64,000 bases of DNA from JBBDMC01 sp963775235 (GCA_963775235.1 CAVZHY010000005.1:186001-250000); one strand, 5' to 3'; shown: positions 1-9,192, numbered from the stretch's first letter. Numbers and translations are program-made. Notes: generated by a model not told the origin, from the sequence alone.

Positions 1-1161
1 GCCGACCGCTCCCCCGGCGAGTTCTACCAGCTCGACATCGAGATGAGCTTCGTCGAGCAGGAGGACGTCTTCCAGGCGGTCGAGCCGGTGCTGCGCGGCG
101 TTTTCGAGGAATTCGGCGGGGGCAGGCCGGTGACGCAATCGTTTCCGCGCATCCGGTACGGTGATGCAATGCGGAAATACGGTTCGGATAAGCCGGACCT
201 GCGCAACCCAATTGTCATGGCTGATGTTACTCACGTATTTCGTAGTTCTGGGTTCAAGATTTTTGCTGAGCAAATTGCGTCGGATTCGAACGTGCAGGTT
301 TGGGCGATACCTGCGCGAAATGGCGGCAATCGTGCCTTTTGTGATCGCATGAATTCCTGGGCGCAAGCCGAGGGGCAGCCGGGTCTTGGCTATGTTTATT
401 GGAGGAAGGAAAGCGCCGATGGCGCCGTCTATACTGAGGGTTGGCCCGACAAATGGTCCGCGGTTGGTGTTGGACCTATCGCCAAGAACATAGGCACAGA
501 GCGCACAGATGCCATTCGATCAGAACTAGGGCTCGAAGCTGGAGACGCGGTCTTCTTTGTCTGTGGTGTGCCGAAAAAATTCGTAGCGTTCGCGGGAGCT
601 GCCCGCACCCGACTTGGAAGAGAATTGAAGCTTATTAATGAGAATGAGTTTGCGTTCTGTTGGATCGTCGATTTCCCGATGTACGAGTGGAATGAGGAGG
701 AGAAGCGGATCGAATTCTCCCACAACCCGTTCTCCATGCCGAACTACGACCACGACGCCTTTCTGGCGCTCGACCCCAGCGACCGCGAGACGATCCTGTC
801 GATCAAGGCGATCCAGTACGACATCGTATGCAACGGAGTGGAGCTGTCGTCGGGTGCCATCCGCAACCACAAGCCGGAGATCATGCGCAAGGCCTTTGCT
901 ATCGCCGGCTACGGCGATGACGTGCTGGAGGCGAAGTTCGGCGGCATGCTGAGCGCGCTCCAGTACGGCGCGCCGCCCCACGGCGGCATTGCGCCGGGCA
1001 TCGACCGCATCGTCATGCTGCTCTGCGGCGAGGAGAACCTCCGTGAGGTCACCATGTTCCCCATGAATCAGCGCGCCGAGGACCTGATGATGGGCGCGCC
1101 GTCGGAGGTGACGGCGGCCCAGCTCCGCGAGCTGCACATCCGGCTGAACCTGCCGGGGTAA
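1..1161 (+). CDS. aspS: Aspartyl-tRNA synthetase, 3' part
   Basis: Class II aminoacyl-tRNA synthetase that charges tRNA-Asp/Asn in the cytoplasm. The gene is open at the left edge of the window, so only about the last 386 residues are present. Motif 2 is seen at the start (EFYQLDIEMSF), followed by the bacterial GAD insertion domain (about window residues 55-215), then WIVDFPMYEW, SHNPFSMP and motif 3 (GIAPGIDRIVML) near the C-terminus. Codon use changes sharply between about nt 150 and 690: many codons end in A or T (gct, gat, gtt, act, att, ttt), whereas both flanks use G/C-ending codons. That block coincides with the GAD domain. The TAA stop at 1159-1161 directly abuts the stop codon of the convergent minus-strand gene. 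The identity is secure; AspRS versus a non-discriminating form cannot be told from this fragment. Confidence 0.97.
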   Translation, partial: ADRSPGEFYQLDIEMSFVEQEDVFQAVEPVLRGVFEEFGGGRPVTQSFPRIRYGDAMRKYGSDKPDLRNPIVMADVTHVFRSSGFKIFAEQIASDSNVQVWAIPARNGGNRAFCDRMNSWAQAEGQPGLGYVYWRKESADGAVYTEGWPDKWSAVGVGPIAKNIGTERTDAIRSELGLEAGDAVFFVCGVPKKFVAFAGAARTRLGRELKLINENEFAFCWIVDFPMYEWNEEEKRIEFSHNPFSMPNYDHDAFLALDPSDRETILSIKAIQYDIVCNGVELSSGAIRNHKPEIMRKAFAIAGYGDDVLEAKFGGMLSALQYGAPPHGGIAPGIDRIVMLLCGEENLREVTMFPMNQRAEDLMMGAPSEVTAAQLRELHIRLNLPG

Positions 1162-3170
1162 CTACTGGGGGGGCGTAGCCGGTGGGGAGGTCAGTTGTCC
1201 TCCGTCCGGCGCGGGACCTTGGCCGGCCGCGTTCTCGATCGTGATGGCCAGGAGCTCCGGCAGCGTTTCCGGCGCCGTATCGGCCAACGCACCGAGGGCG
1301 ACGAGCGGGAGGGGCGAGGCGGGCGTCGCCGTCGCCGTGATCGAACCGGGTGCCGCGAGGAAGGCCTGGAGCACGGTCGCAAGGTGCTTCTGGAAGTCGG
1401 CGCTGCCGATGCCACCGATCATATCCGGTAGCGATTGGGCGATTTGCTGGCGCATGTCCGCCGCGTCGGTATTGGCGGCCTCGGCCTGAAAGTCGATCCA
1501 GCGCTTCAGTATCGAGTTGTCGGTGATGGTAAGGGTGGCACTCACCAGCGCGAGACTCGCCATCGCATCGGGGAGACTGTCGATGTTCTCGATGGCACTC
1601 CGATCGAGGCCGCTGAGCACCGCGCTCAACGATAGCGAGCCCACGTCGGCGACGGCCACACGGGAATTGTCGACGACGACGCTCTTGTCCTCTTCCTTCC
1701 AGGCCAGCCGCAGCGTGTCGTCGGTGTGAATACGGTCGTAGCCAAGCTGCTGCAGGATCGTCTGGGTCATGTCGTCGTGGACCGCCGCGACGGGAATATC
1801 GAGGCCGGAAATGTCGAGGGCGTATTGCGTCGGGATCGGCCCGACATAATTGCCGAGGTCAAGCCGCGCCTTGACGAGTGAACCTCGGTGCCATCCGGCA
1901 CGGTAACGTCTATGTCGGCCGCTTCGACGAAGCCCAACTTCATGGCGAGCGAGCCGTAGTCGATTTCTTCGCCGGACTGTTCGGCCTGACTGGCCGCCAT
2001 CAAGCTCTTGAGACTCGGAAAAACGATGCCGCCCAGCGCGAAGTGGCCGACCTTGACGGCGCCGGCGTCGGTAGCGGTGATGTCGAGACCATCGGTGGAG
2101 AATTCGCCGAGGCCATCGGATGACAGATCGACGAGGGCCGCTCCGCCGAGCTGACCATTGCCGTCGGGCGTATCGACGGCGACGTCGTGCACCTCCAGGC
2201 GGCCGAGCGAAAAGGCCGAGACGAAACCGAGCAGCGTATCCTCGTCTTCGGGCGTGAGGTTCTCGCCCGACTGCGGGTCAAGCATCACCCTGTCGAAAAC
2301 AGCCGCGATGCTCCGCTCCGGCTGACGCACCTTGAAGTCAGCCAGTGTCACTCCACCGACCGTCACTTTGGTGACAGGGTTGTCGACGACGATGTCGCCG
2401 TACGCGATCGACCCGATCGCTGTGTGCCAGTCATGATCGATGACGCCACTGGCATACTGGTCCGGATCGTAGACACGCCTCATGGCCGCGTAGTCGATGT
2501 CGCGCGCCTCGATGCCGGCGATGCTTGTCTTGACCGGACCTTCCTGCGTCGCCGTGTCGATGGTCATGGCTCCGAGCTCCGCGCGAGCCACTTTGCCGTC
2601 GGCCCACCCGTCCATCGCAAAGTCCTTGTACGCTAGGGTAGTTGTGTCGCCATCCGGTGTGGTCGCAACCGCCGCGACCGAGCCGACTCCACCATGGTCC
2701 ATGTGAATGTCGGTCATGCGCGCATACGCGCGCATCATGGACGTAAACGGATGCGTCCCGTCCCACGCCGCGCCGCCAAAATCTTTGGGAACGTTGCCGA
2801 GGTTGTCGAGCCGCACGTCTGCGATGGTGATCTGGGCGGTGTCAGATTTTACGGTCGCGCCCTGGGCAATCACTGTCCCGACGCCAAAGGTGCCGTCCGG
2901 GCGTTCGACATACCCGGTGATCGAGATCGGGTCGAAGGCGATAGCGACGTTGGCAGCGGCATATTCGATCTTGAGGCCCGTAAGCCGCGCGGTGTCCGTC
3001 GCCTGGTCATAGGCGAGTTCGCCGTACGTTGCGGTCCAGCCGGGAACGCCCGCAAGCTCCGCGATCCAACCCGCGACCGCGCTCTCCACCGGTTCGGCCG
3101 CTCGGACCGGGCCGGTCGTTGCCGAAACGGTGGCCCAAAACGCCAACACGAACATTGCCAAGCTGCGCAT
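1162..3170 (-). CDS. Secreted protein A of a three-gene paralogous family (frameshifted)
   Basis: Not recognised as a named family. Start ATG at 3170, with a GGGAG ribosome site about 10 nt upstream, followed by a Sec signal peptide (MRSLAMFVLAFWATVSATTG, then PVRAAEP). The mature protein is collinear with the neighbour at 3297-5304: shared blocks are HPFTSM, GWADGK, YDPDQY, KVRQPE, AFSLG, DGLGEF and LGFVEA. The frame breaks near 1875-1885. The other frame then continues with KARLDLGNYVGPIP and runs through a conserved C-terminal domain (LGYDRIHTD, DFQKHLATVLQAF, APGSIT) to a TAG at 1162. The repeating short beta-rich segments resemble lipid-transfer or AsmA-like periplasmic proteins, but this is only an impression. 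The first part alone is open 1767-3257, the last part 1162-1770. Probably last gene of an operon reading from 6466. Confidence 0.75.
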
Positions 3171-3296
3171 AACCGAATTGCTCCCGAGCGCCACAACAGG
3201 CGCGATCATCACCTTACCAAAAAACGTTAAGAAAGCGCCCGCATAGTCAGCCGGCACGACAGCCGCCTGTGGAGCACCGTTCAGGACCCTTGGCCG

Positions 3297-5304
3297 CTAG
3301 GGCTGGGCCGCGGCACCGGAAGGGGCGGCGGGCGGATTGGACGGCGCTGCGGTTGCGCCCGTTACCGTGAGGGCCAGCAGGCTAGGCAGGCTGAAGGGCG
3401 AGGCCTTGATCGCGGTCACGATCGCCGACACCGCGATCGGCGCGGCCGGCGCCGTCATGACCGTGATCGAACCGGGCGCGCGAATGAACGCCTGCAGGAT
3501 CGGGGCAATCTTCTTCTGGAAATCGCGGTTGCCGAGGAACGACAGCATGAACGGCAGGCCACGCGCGAACTGCTCGCGGAACTTGTCGGGATCGACCTTG
3601 AGACGGGCCGCCTGACCGGCGATCGCCCGTCCGACCAGCGACTGGTCCTTGAACGTGAACGTGCCGCTCTGCAGCGATACCGAACCGAGGATGCCATCAA
3701 GCGCGTCGAGCGAATCAAGGCTCTCGAGCTCGTTCCGGGTCGGGCCGGTAAACTTAGCGTCGCCGGAAAGTGTCCCGATGTCGCTCATCGCCAGCTTGAA
3801 ATTGTCGACGGCGGTCGTGTCGTCGGTCTCGTTCCAGTCGAGCTTGACCGTCGAATCGACGTGCAGGCGCTCGTAACCAAAGGTCCCCAGCAGGCTGCGC
3901 ACCGAGTTCCTGCGCGATCATCGACGTGGCGAAATCAGCGTTGGCGATGTCGACTGTGACTGAAGTCGGCACGCTGCCGACATAGTCGCCGAGGTCGACG
4001 CGCATCTTGCCGAGTTTGGTTCGTGGGATGCCGTCGATATCGGCATCAACATCGCCGGTTTCGACGAAGCCAAGGGTTGGCAGCAGTGACGAAAAGTCCA
4101 CGTTGCCGCCGACGCGCGCGACGCGCATCGCCGTCGCGATGGTGTCCGACGTCGGCAAGGTGACACCGCCGAAGGCGAGCCGGCCGACCTTGATCGACGC
4201 CTGGCCGTTGACCTCGCCGTCGAAGCCATCAATTGCGAAGGCGCCGAGCCCGTCGATGGAGAGGTCGGTGATCGACAGATCATCGAGATGGAGCCGGTCG
4301 AAGCCGATCGCCTCAATGTCGATCGGCTTCATCGCGAACTGGCCGATCGAAAAGGCCGAGGCCAAATCCAGCGAACGATCACCGGCCGCGGGGTCTCCGG
4401 CGCCGAACGGGTTCAGCATCGCCGCGTCGAACATCGCGGCGAAGCTTTCTTGCGGCTGTCGAACCCTGAGGTTGCCAAGGGAAGCCGAGCCAATGGTGAG
4501 CTTCGCTCCCGGCGCTTCGACAACGGCATTGTCATAGCTGGCCGAGCCGATGGCGCTGCGCCAGGTGCGGTCACCGACCCCGCCGACATAATTGTCCGGA
4601 TCGTAGATGTGAAGGAAGGCGCCGATGTCGATGTCGGTTGCTACGCCCTTCGCCACCCGCAATGTGATCAGCGGCAACTCGCTCGGCGCATCCATGGCGA
4701 GCGGACCGGCCGAGAGGCTCGCGATCTTGCCGTCGGCCCAGCCCTTGAGGGCGATGTTGTCGTAGTCGATCTCAGTCGCCACGCCGCCGACGTTCTCCGT
4801 CAGCTTCAGTGACTGGATGTGGCCGCCGCTCGCTCCGATCCGTGCCAGCGGCTCGTAGGCATGGATCATGGAGGTGAACGGCCGGGACGGGTCCCAGGTG
4901 AATCCCGTACCCTCCGGCAGTGCGAAATCGTCGAGCGAAACATCGGAGAGGGCGACGGAAAACATGCCGGCGTTGATCACACCACCGCTGGCATCCAGCC
5001 GCCGCGCGCTCATGCTTCCGTCGGCCGCCTCGGTCAGCCCGGTGACCGTCACGGTATCGAAGTCAACGGAGAAGCCACCGCCCGTGCTGCGCACGGTAAG
5101 CCCGGAGAGGACGGTGCTGTCGCTCGCCGGATCGTAGGCGAGGTCGCGATAGGCCGCCGACCAGTCCGGCGAAGCGTCGATCGCGCCAATCCACTCCCCG
5201 AGCGCGGCAACGGCCGACTGCTGGGCGAATGCCGACCCGGTCGCCAGCACCGTTACCCATGCAACGAGCAGCGCAAACAGCACGCGGGTTGTCGGTCGTT
5301 TCAC
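3297..5304 (-). CDS. Secreted protein B of a three-gene paralogous family (frameshifted)
   Basis: A full-length paralog of the gene at 1162-3170; function unknown. The likely start is GTG at 5304 (VKRPTTRVLFALLVAWV), which gives a clean signal peptide ending near GSAFAQQ and lies 29 nt after the stop of the upstream paralog. Longer in-frame starts run back into that gene. Conserved blocks are RPFTSM, GWADGKI, YDPDNY, VRQPQES, AFSIG, DGLGAF and LGFVET. The frame breaks at about 3903-3910: one frame reads SMIAQEL, and a one-base shift continues as VRSLLGTFGYERLHVDS into the C-terminal domain (NRDFQKKIAPILQAF, APGSITV), ending at 3297. The break lies close to, but not at, the break in paralog A. 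Base composition matches the neighbours. Confidence 0.75.
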
Positions 5305-5332
5305 GGTCGCCTGTCGATTCAAACCCGGGGCC

Positions 5333-6466
5333 TCACTGGTTGGCGACGACATCCGGCGCCAGCAGGTCGGCAAGACCCAGAGGGCTGTGGAGCGCCGTCC
5401 GCATCACCTGGCCGAGAGGGACCGGCTGCTGCGGCGCCGCCGTCAGCGTCAGCGAGTGAGGATCCTGCAGGAAGGTATCGACTGCTGCGAGAAACGAGTC
5501 GCGGAAACCGGTGTTGTCGACGAAGCTCAAGGCCACCGGCAGTGCGCCGTCGACCAGGGCCTCGCGTACGTCGTCCGGCGTGCCGCCCAGCATGTCCGCC
5601 TGCATGGCCAGCATCCGCTTGACGAAGCCGGCGTCGTCGAAACGAACGCTCAGCGAATTGAGCCGGGCCGCCGCGCGCGCCGCTTTCTCCTCTTCCGGAT
5701 CGGCAAGTCGGTGGAGCGACAGGCCGCTGAAACTCGCCGTCACCGCGATCTTGCCGATATCGGGCGCATCGACCGTGAGCGAACGTACGTCGACGGTATC
5801 GGCGTCAGGATCGTAGGCGGCGTCGACGGTCACGTCCGCCTGGACATGGTCATAGCCGAGCCTGTCGAGCACTGCTGAGGCGATTGGACTGGCGACCGCG
5901 GTTGCCGGCATTTGCGCCCCTGTCGCCGTCACCATGACGTTCATTGGCGCTCCCTCCGCGACGTCGCCCATCTCGACGCTGAGCGTAGCCACGGTCACCG
6001 GATCGGACGCCTTGGCGTCCCTGACCTCGAGCGCACCGATGGCAAGCTGGCTGAACGGACGCAACCGCGCCCGCGCCGTCACCTCATCGGCTGACGGCAC
6101 GACGGCATCGGTCAATGTCGCTGTCCCCCATTTGGTGCCGCCGGCGGCCGACGCGACGCTGCCGTTGTCGAACGCGATGCTGTCGGCGGTGAAACCGCCC
6201 GGTTTGCGCTCGGCGGCTCCCTTGATCGTCACTTTCGGGACCGACACCACCCCATCTTTCGCGGCGAGCTTGAGCTTCACGTCGCTGAGAACGATCGCAT
6301 CGCCATCGGCGCCTGCATTCCCGTAGCTCAGTGTGCCATCGCCGCTTGCTGCGACGGCGGCAACCAGCAAGTCGGCAATCCGATGGGGATCGGCCGCGTC
6401 CGCGGTGGTGACGCTCGCAACGATCAACAGGCCGCACGCGGCCAATCGCAAAGGCTTCCCGATCAT
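5333..6466 (-). CDS. Secreted protein C of a three-gene paralogous family
   Basis: First gene of the minus-strand trio and the only intact copy, about 377 residues. ATG at 6466 has a GAGGAT ribosome site 5-8 nt upstream and opens a signal peptide (MIGKPLRLAACGLLIVASVT, cleavage near ADA-ADP). The N-terminal half is shorter than in the two downstream paralogs. The C-terminal domain is shared: LGYDHVQADV, a VDAPDIGKIAV strand, a helical stretch with RMLAMQADM, then LPVALSFVDN and a FL-DPHSLTL segment in place of FQK-APGSIT. The gene most likely acts in the periplasm or outer envelope. No catalytic motif is visible and function is unknown. A longer in-frame start at 6661 adds a sequence without signal-peptide character and was rejected. 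Confidence 0.8.
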   Translation of the reverse strand: MIGKPLRLAACGLLIVASVTTADAADPHRIADLLVAAVAASGDGTLSYGNAGADGDAIVLSDVKLKLAAKDGVVSVPKVTIKGAAERKPGGFTADSIAFDNGSVASAAGGTKWGTATLTDAVVPSADEVTARARLRPFSQLAIGALEVRDAKASDPVTVATLSVEMGDVAEGAPMNVMVTATGAQMPATAVASPIASAVLDRLGYDHVQADVTVDAAYDPDADTVDVRSLTVDAPDIGKIAVTASFSGLSLHRLADPEEEKAARAAARLNSLSVRFDDAGFVKRMLAMQADMLGGTPDDVREALVDGALPVALSFVDNTGFRDSFLAAVDTFLQDPHSLTLTAAPQQPVPLGQVMRTALHSPLGLADLLAPDVVANQ

Positions 6467-6744
6467 GTCATCCTCACCGTGCAATCTTTCGAATGCTCGA
6501 ATCGTGCCGGTGCTGCACCGTCGAGGCGGGCGATGATGTCGGCACTTCAAGGCGAGGGCAAGGCGGCAACACCTGCCGCAAAGGCCGGAATTCGGCCATT
6601 TTCGGGTGACTTTGCGGCAACGGTCGTGCGATATTATGCATGGCGACGGATGGTCGCGCACAGGCTGGCGGCATCAGCGCTTGGCAACCTTCGGCACCGG
6701 TGCTAGGCGACAAGACGCCGCCAACACGAAGACCCGATTGCACA

Positions 6745-7036
6745 ATGGTCGCGAGCGCAAGCCAGATCGCGAAATGGAATCGCGAGTTTCAGGAACTCGG
6801 CGCCAAGCAGGTCCGTGCGGACCTGGCGCTGCGCCGCTGGGACAACGAAAAGCGGGACGTCGCCAAGCGCTGGCTGGAGCGCGATGACCTCGCCAAATGG
6901 GCGGCCGACCATCCGCCCGAACTCCTCGGCCGGGACTTTCTTCATGAACCTGCGCAACGCCAAATGGTGGGGATACGTCACCGGCGGCGTCTTCCTGATC
7001 TATGGCTTGATCCGCCTCTGGCGCAAGGTGTTCTGA
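6745..7036 (+). CDS. Small C-terminally membrane-anchored protein (probable frameshift)
   Basis: Not recognised. ATG at 6745 (MVASASQIAKWNREF) starts a charged, probably helical stretch with repeated Trp/Arg/Asp residues (ALRRWDNEK, KRWLERDDLAKW). Near 6930-6943 the coding signal moves by one base to a frame ending FFMNLRNAKWWGYVTGG and a hydrophobic segment (VFLIYGLIRLW) with a TGA at 7034-7036. Joined, this gives about 97 residues with one C-terminal membrane segment. The alternative is two genes: a first ORF that runs on to 7152 in frame, and a 30-residue membrane peptide starting at ATG 6944. The joined version is preferred because the first ORF becomes Arg/Pro-rich shadow-like sequence after the break. 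Confidence 0.5.
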
Positions 7037-7091
7037 CGCGGCGCGGGCCATCCGCCGGTGGTCCCCCGCCGGCGGCCCGTGCGTTCGCGCG

Positions 7092-7511
7092 TCAGTCGCG
7101 CTCGATGATCATGAAGCTGTCCGGTCCGCCACCGATACCGCCGGGAAGATAGAACACCTTGCCGTCATACCAGCTGCGGCGCGGCTGCCCGTACGCGTAG
7201 TCGCAAACGGAGCTCGCCAGATACCCGGTCTGCGGGGCGACGTAGGCCGGGCCGGGCAGAACCGACGTCGACGGCACTGGCGCGGGCGGCGGATAGCGCG
7301 GGTCGAAGCGCTGGACGTCCTGGATGCGCGCCCGATGTGCGGCCAGCCGCCAATCCTGGAATGTGGTCACCACCGGCGCGGCGGTGTAGCTCTGGGGCGG
7401 CGCGCAGGCCGCTGACGGCACGCCATAGTCGGCGGCGAGGGCAGGCACCAGCGCCGGCGCGGTGAAAACCGCGGCGATCGCGGCGGCGGCAAGAATGGAA
7501 CGGGTCGGCAT
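7092..7511 (-). CDS. Small secreted protein, unknown function
   Basis: 139 residues starting at ATG 7511. The first 27 residues are an Ala-rich signal peptide (MPTRSILAAAAIAAVFTAPA, ending in ALAADYG). The mature part is Pro/Tyr-rich with two cysteines (SAACAPP and SSVCDYAYG) and ends in a Gly-rich stretch (PGGIGGGPDSFMIIERD). No enzymatic motif is seen. It is convergent with the small gene ending at 7036 and stands alone. Probably a periplasmic or surface protein of restricted distribution. Confidence 0.65.
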   Translation of the reverse strand: MPTRSILAAAAIAAVFTAPALVPALAADYGVPSAACAPPQSYTAAPVVTTFQDWRLAAHRARIQDVQRFDPRYPPPAPVPSTSVLPGPAYVAPQTGYLASSVCDYAYGQPRRSWYDGKVFYLPGGIGGGPDSFMIIERD

Positions 7512-7718
7512 CGCGTGGGCGCTCCGGTGGAGGGATTCGGTACCCGATCATGGGCCCGCGCGCGTTTCGGGATGGTTAACGGGCGATAAGCATTCGGTCC
7601 GGAGTCCGCCGTTTGCGGCGCCGGCGCGGCATTTTCTCCAATTTTCGTGCCGAATTCGGTCGCCAAATCACTTCGAAGCCCCTACATGAAGCCCTCAACC
7701 CCAACCAAGGATGATCTT

Positions 7719-7979
7719 TTGCAGATTCTCGTACGCGATAATAACGTCGACCAGGCCATGAAGGTCCTCAAGAAGAAGCTTCAGCGCGAGGGCTTCTTTC
7801 GCGAACTGAAGCGCCAGCGGTTCTACGAAAAGCCCTCCGAGAAGCGGGCGCGCGAGAAGGGCGAGGCGATCCGCCGGGCGCGCAAGTTGACCCGCAAGCG
7901 GGCGCAGCGCGAAGGACTCCTGCCGGCGCCGAAGGCGAAGCCGCGCTTCGGGGCCACGCGCACCGGCGGTCCGCGCTAG
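7719..7979 (+). CDS. rpsU: 30S ribosomal protein S21
   Basis: Basic protein of the 30S subunit, located near the 3' end of 16S rRNA and helping initiation. The family core is unmistakable: QILVRDNNVDQAMKVLKKKL, then FRELKRQRFYEKPSEKRARE. A TTG start at 7719 places QILVRDNN exactly where the family begins, and it is preceded by a strong ribosome site (AAGGA, about 7 nt upstream). The ORF is open upstream to 7647, with an ATG at 7686, but those starts lack family support. The product is about 86 residues, with a Lys/Arg/Pro/Gly-rich C-terminal tail longer than in enteric S21, as is common in alphaproteobacteria. A hairpin terminator overlaps the stop codon. Confidence 0.93.
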   Translation: MQILVRDNNVDQAMKVLKKKLQREGFFRELKRQRFYEKPSEKRAREKGEAIRRARKLTRKRAQREGLLPAPKAKPRFGATRTGGPR

Positions 7980-8010
7980 CGGCGGCCGACGCTCCGCCGC
8001 GCGGACTTTT
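7969..8010 (+). terminator. Rho-independent terminator overlapping the rpsU stop
   Basis: 5' arm GTCCGC (7969-7974) plus GCGGCGG (7979-7985), 8-nt loop, 3' arm CCGCCGC (7994-8000) plus GCGGAC (8001-8006), then TTTT (8007-8010). The stem is interrupted by a four-base bulge that contains part of the TAG stop codon (7977-7979), so the last codons of rpsU form part of the hairpin. Confidence 0.7.
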
Positions 8011-8031
8011 GCCCGTTCCGCTTGCGGCGGC

Positions 8032-8286
8032 TTACCCGGTCAGGGCCGCCAGAACCACGAACAACGCGGTTCCGCCCGCCATGATGGCAAGCCGCGTGCC
8101 CGGCCGGACGATTGGCAGCAACGCGAAGACGACCGCGACGACGATCGCGATCGACACGGTCAACGCGAGCAATTGGCCGAAATCCGGGCCGGCGACGATG
8201 GTGGCGGCGAGTACGCCGAGCCCCCAGCCGAAGGGCAGCGCCAGAACCACCGCTGCCAGAACGACAAGCCAGGATGGCGTTTGCAT
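8032..8286 (-). CDS. Small integral membrane protein
   Basis: 84 residues from ATG 8286 (MQTPSWLVVLAAVVLALPFG), with a GGAG ribosome site about 9 nt upstream. Three hydrophobic segments are visible: residues about 5-27, 33-54 and 62-82. They are separated by short loops (GPDFGQ and IVRPGTR). No family motif was recognised. The ORF is open upstream to 8445, but that extension is Arg/Pro/His-rich and shadow-like. The gene converges on rpsU. Function unknown. Confidence 0.6.
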   Translation of the reverse strand: MQTPSWLVVLAAVVLALPFGWGLGVLAATIVAGPDFGQLLALTVSIAIVVAVVFALLPIVRPGTRLAIMAGGTALFVVLAALTG

Positions 8287-8524
8287 CTGTCCGCTCCATC
8301 CGCACCCGCCGGTGCGGTCGCGGCCATTGTAACGCGGCAGACGTTGCCGATCAGTTGCGGGGCTGGTTGAGCGCCAGGGCGTGGGCAGGCGGGGTGAATC
8401 GCGCCTATGGCCCGTCTCCGGGGGATGTGGATCCAGGTCACGCAATCTGGTCCCGTAGACGCGACGCTGGTGGCGGACGCCACCTCTCCCGGACGGGACA
8501 GGTGGTGTGCGGCGCGTTGGGTTT
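8287..8524. other. Intergenic region without a recognised gene
   Basis: Non-coding stretch between the small membrane protein gene and the MITE-like palindrome. It must hold the promoter of the minus-strand gene starting at 8286. No convincing ORF, RNA or binding site was found in it. Confidence 0.5.
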
Positions 8525-8599
8525 CGTAGGGTGCAATAGCGCAGCGTATTGCACCGAGTTCGCGACGTGGCGGAATACGCCCCGCTATTCTGCCCTACG
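8525..8599. repeat. MITE/REP-like palindromic element
   Basis: A 75-bp element with imperfect 14-bp terminal inverted repeats: CGTAGGGTGCAATA on the left, TATTCTGCCCTACG on the right (12 of 14 pair). Inside are two hairpins: GTGCAATA-GCGCAGCG-TATTGCAC, a perfect 8-bp stem, and GGCGGAATA-N8-TATTCTGCC, a 9-bp stem with one mismatch. The layout matches the widespread proteobacterial repeats starting GTAGGGTGC, which are non-autonomous and moved in trans. It sits 6 bp beyond the stop codon of the ImmA-like gene. Confidence 0.7.
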
Positions 8600-8604
8600 G
8601 GCTT

Positions 8605-9192
8605 CTAACGGCCCGCATCCCGAAGGAAGTCTTCAACGACGTCAGGCAATGGCGGCTTAGTGATGTGGCCGACCTCAGACATTCTTATCCGCGCAGCCTG
8701 CATGCTAACCTGACGGCCGTCGGCCAAGTCGGCGGCCGATCCGAATTGGCGAACGATGTGATCGGGCATGAGAAAGCCTGCACCAAACTTGTTCGCTTGC
8801 CACTCTGCGCTGTTATATGGCCGAAGGTTTTCTCGCGGTGGAGAACTCGCCTCCCTTGCTTTGGCAATTCCACTATGAAGAACCAGATGCCCCAGTTCAT
8901 GCGCCAATGTCATTCGACTGCGCGGGTCGTGGCGCGCAGCCGCCAAGTAGACGCTCTCTTTAAGGACGATCTTCGGCGGTGCGAACTGAGTGTAGCCCTC
9001 GGCATCCGCCATCAGCTGGTCTTCCGTCACGGCCAGGACAAATTCTTCGAACAACGCCGGGAGGCGATGTTCCAAGACTTCCACCATGTCAGGCGCCCAT
9101 CGTCCGCTAACACCCAAGGCGTCGCGCCAAGCCAACGCGCGACCTTCAATCTCGCGAGCAGAAAGGCCCTTAACGTATACTTGGTCCGTCAT
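8605..9192 (-). CDS. ImmA/IrrE family metallopeptidase
   Basis: 195-residue predicted zinc endopeptidase of the ImmA/IrrE (DUF955) family; members cleave XRE-type repressors to relieve repression. The zinc motif HELGHLVLH is clear (about residues 97-105), and the second conserved block is AEWQANKFGAGFLMP (about residues 127-141). Its start overlaps the 3' end of the upstream XRE gene (9170-9550) by 23 nt, the usual arrangement for a regulator/protease pair. The region uses more A/T-ending codons than neighbouring genes and is bordered by a MITE-like repeat, so lateral acquisition is likely. The natural partner is the adjacent XRE protein. Whether the pair works as a toxin-antitoxin-like system or as a stress-response switch cannot be decided from sequence. 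Confidence 0.88.
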   Translation of the reverse strand: MTDQVYVKGLSAREIEGRALAWRDALGVSGRWAPDMVEVLEHRLPALFEEFVLAVTEDQLMADAEGYTQFAPPKIVLKESVYLAAARHDPRSRMTLAHELGHLVLHSGIAKAREASSPPRENLRPYNSAEWQANKFGAGFLMPDHIVRQFGSAADLADGRQVSMQAARIRMSEVGHITKPPLPDVVEDFLRDAGR

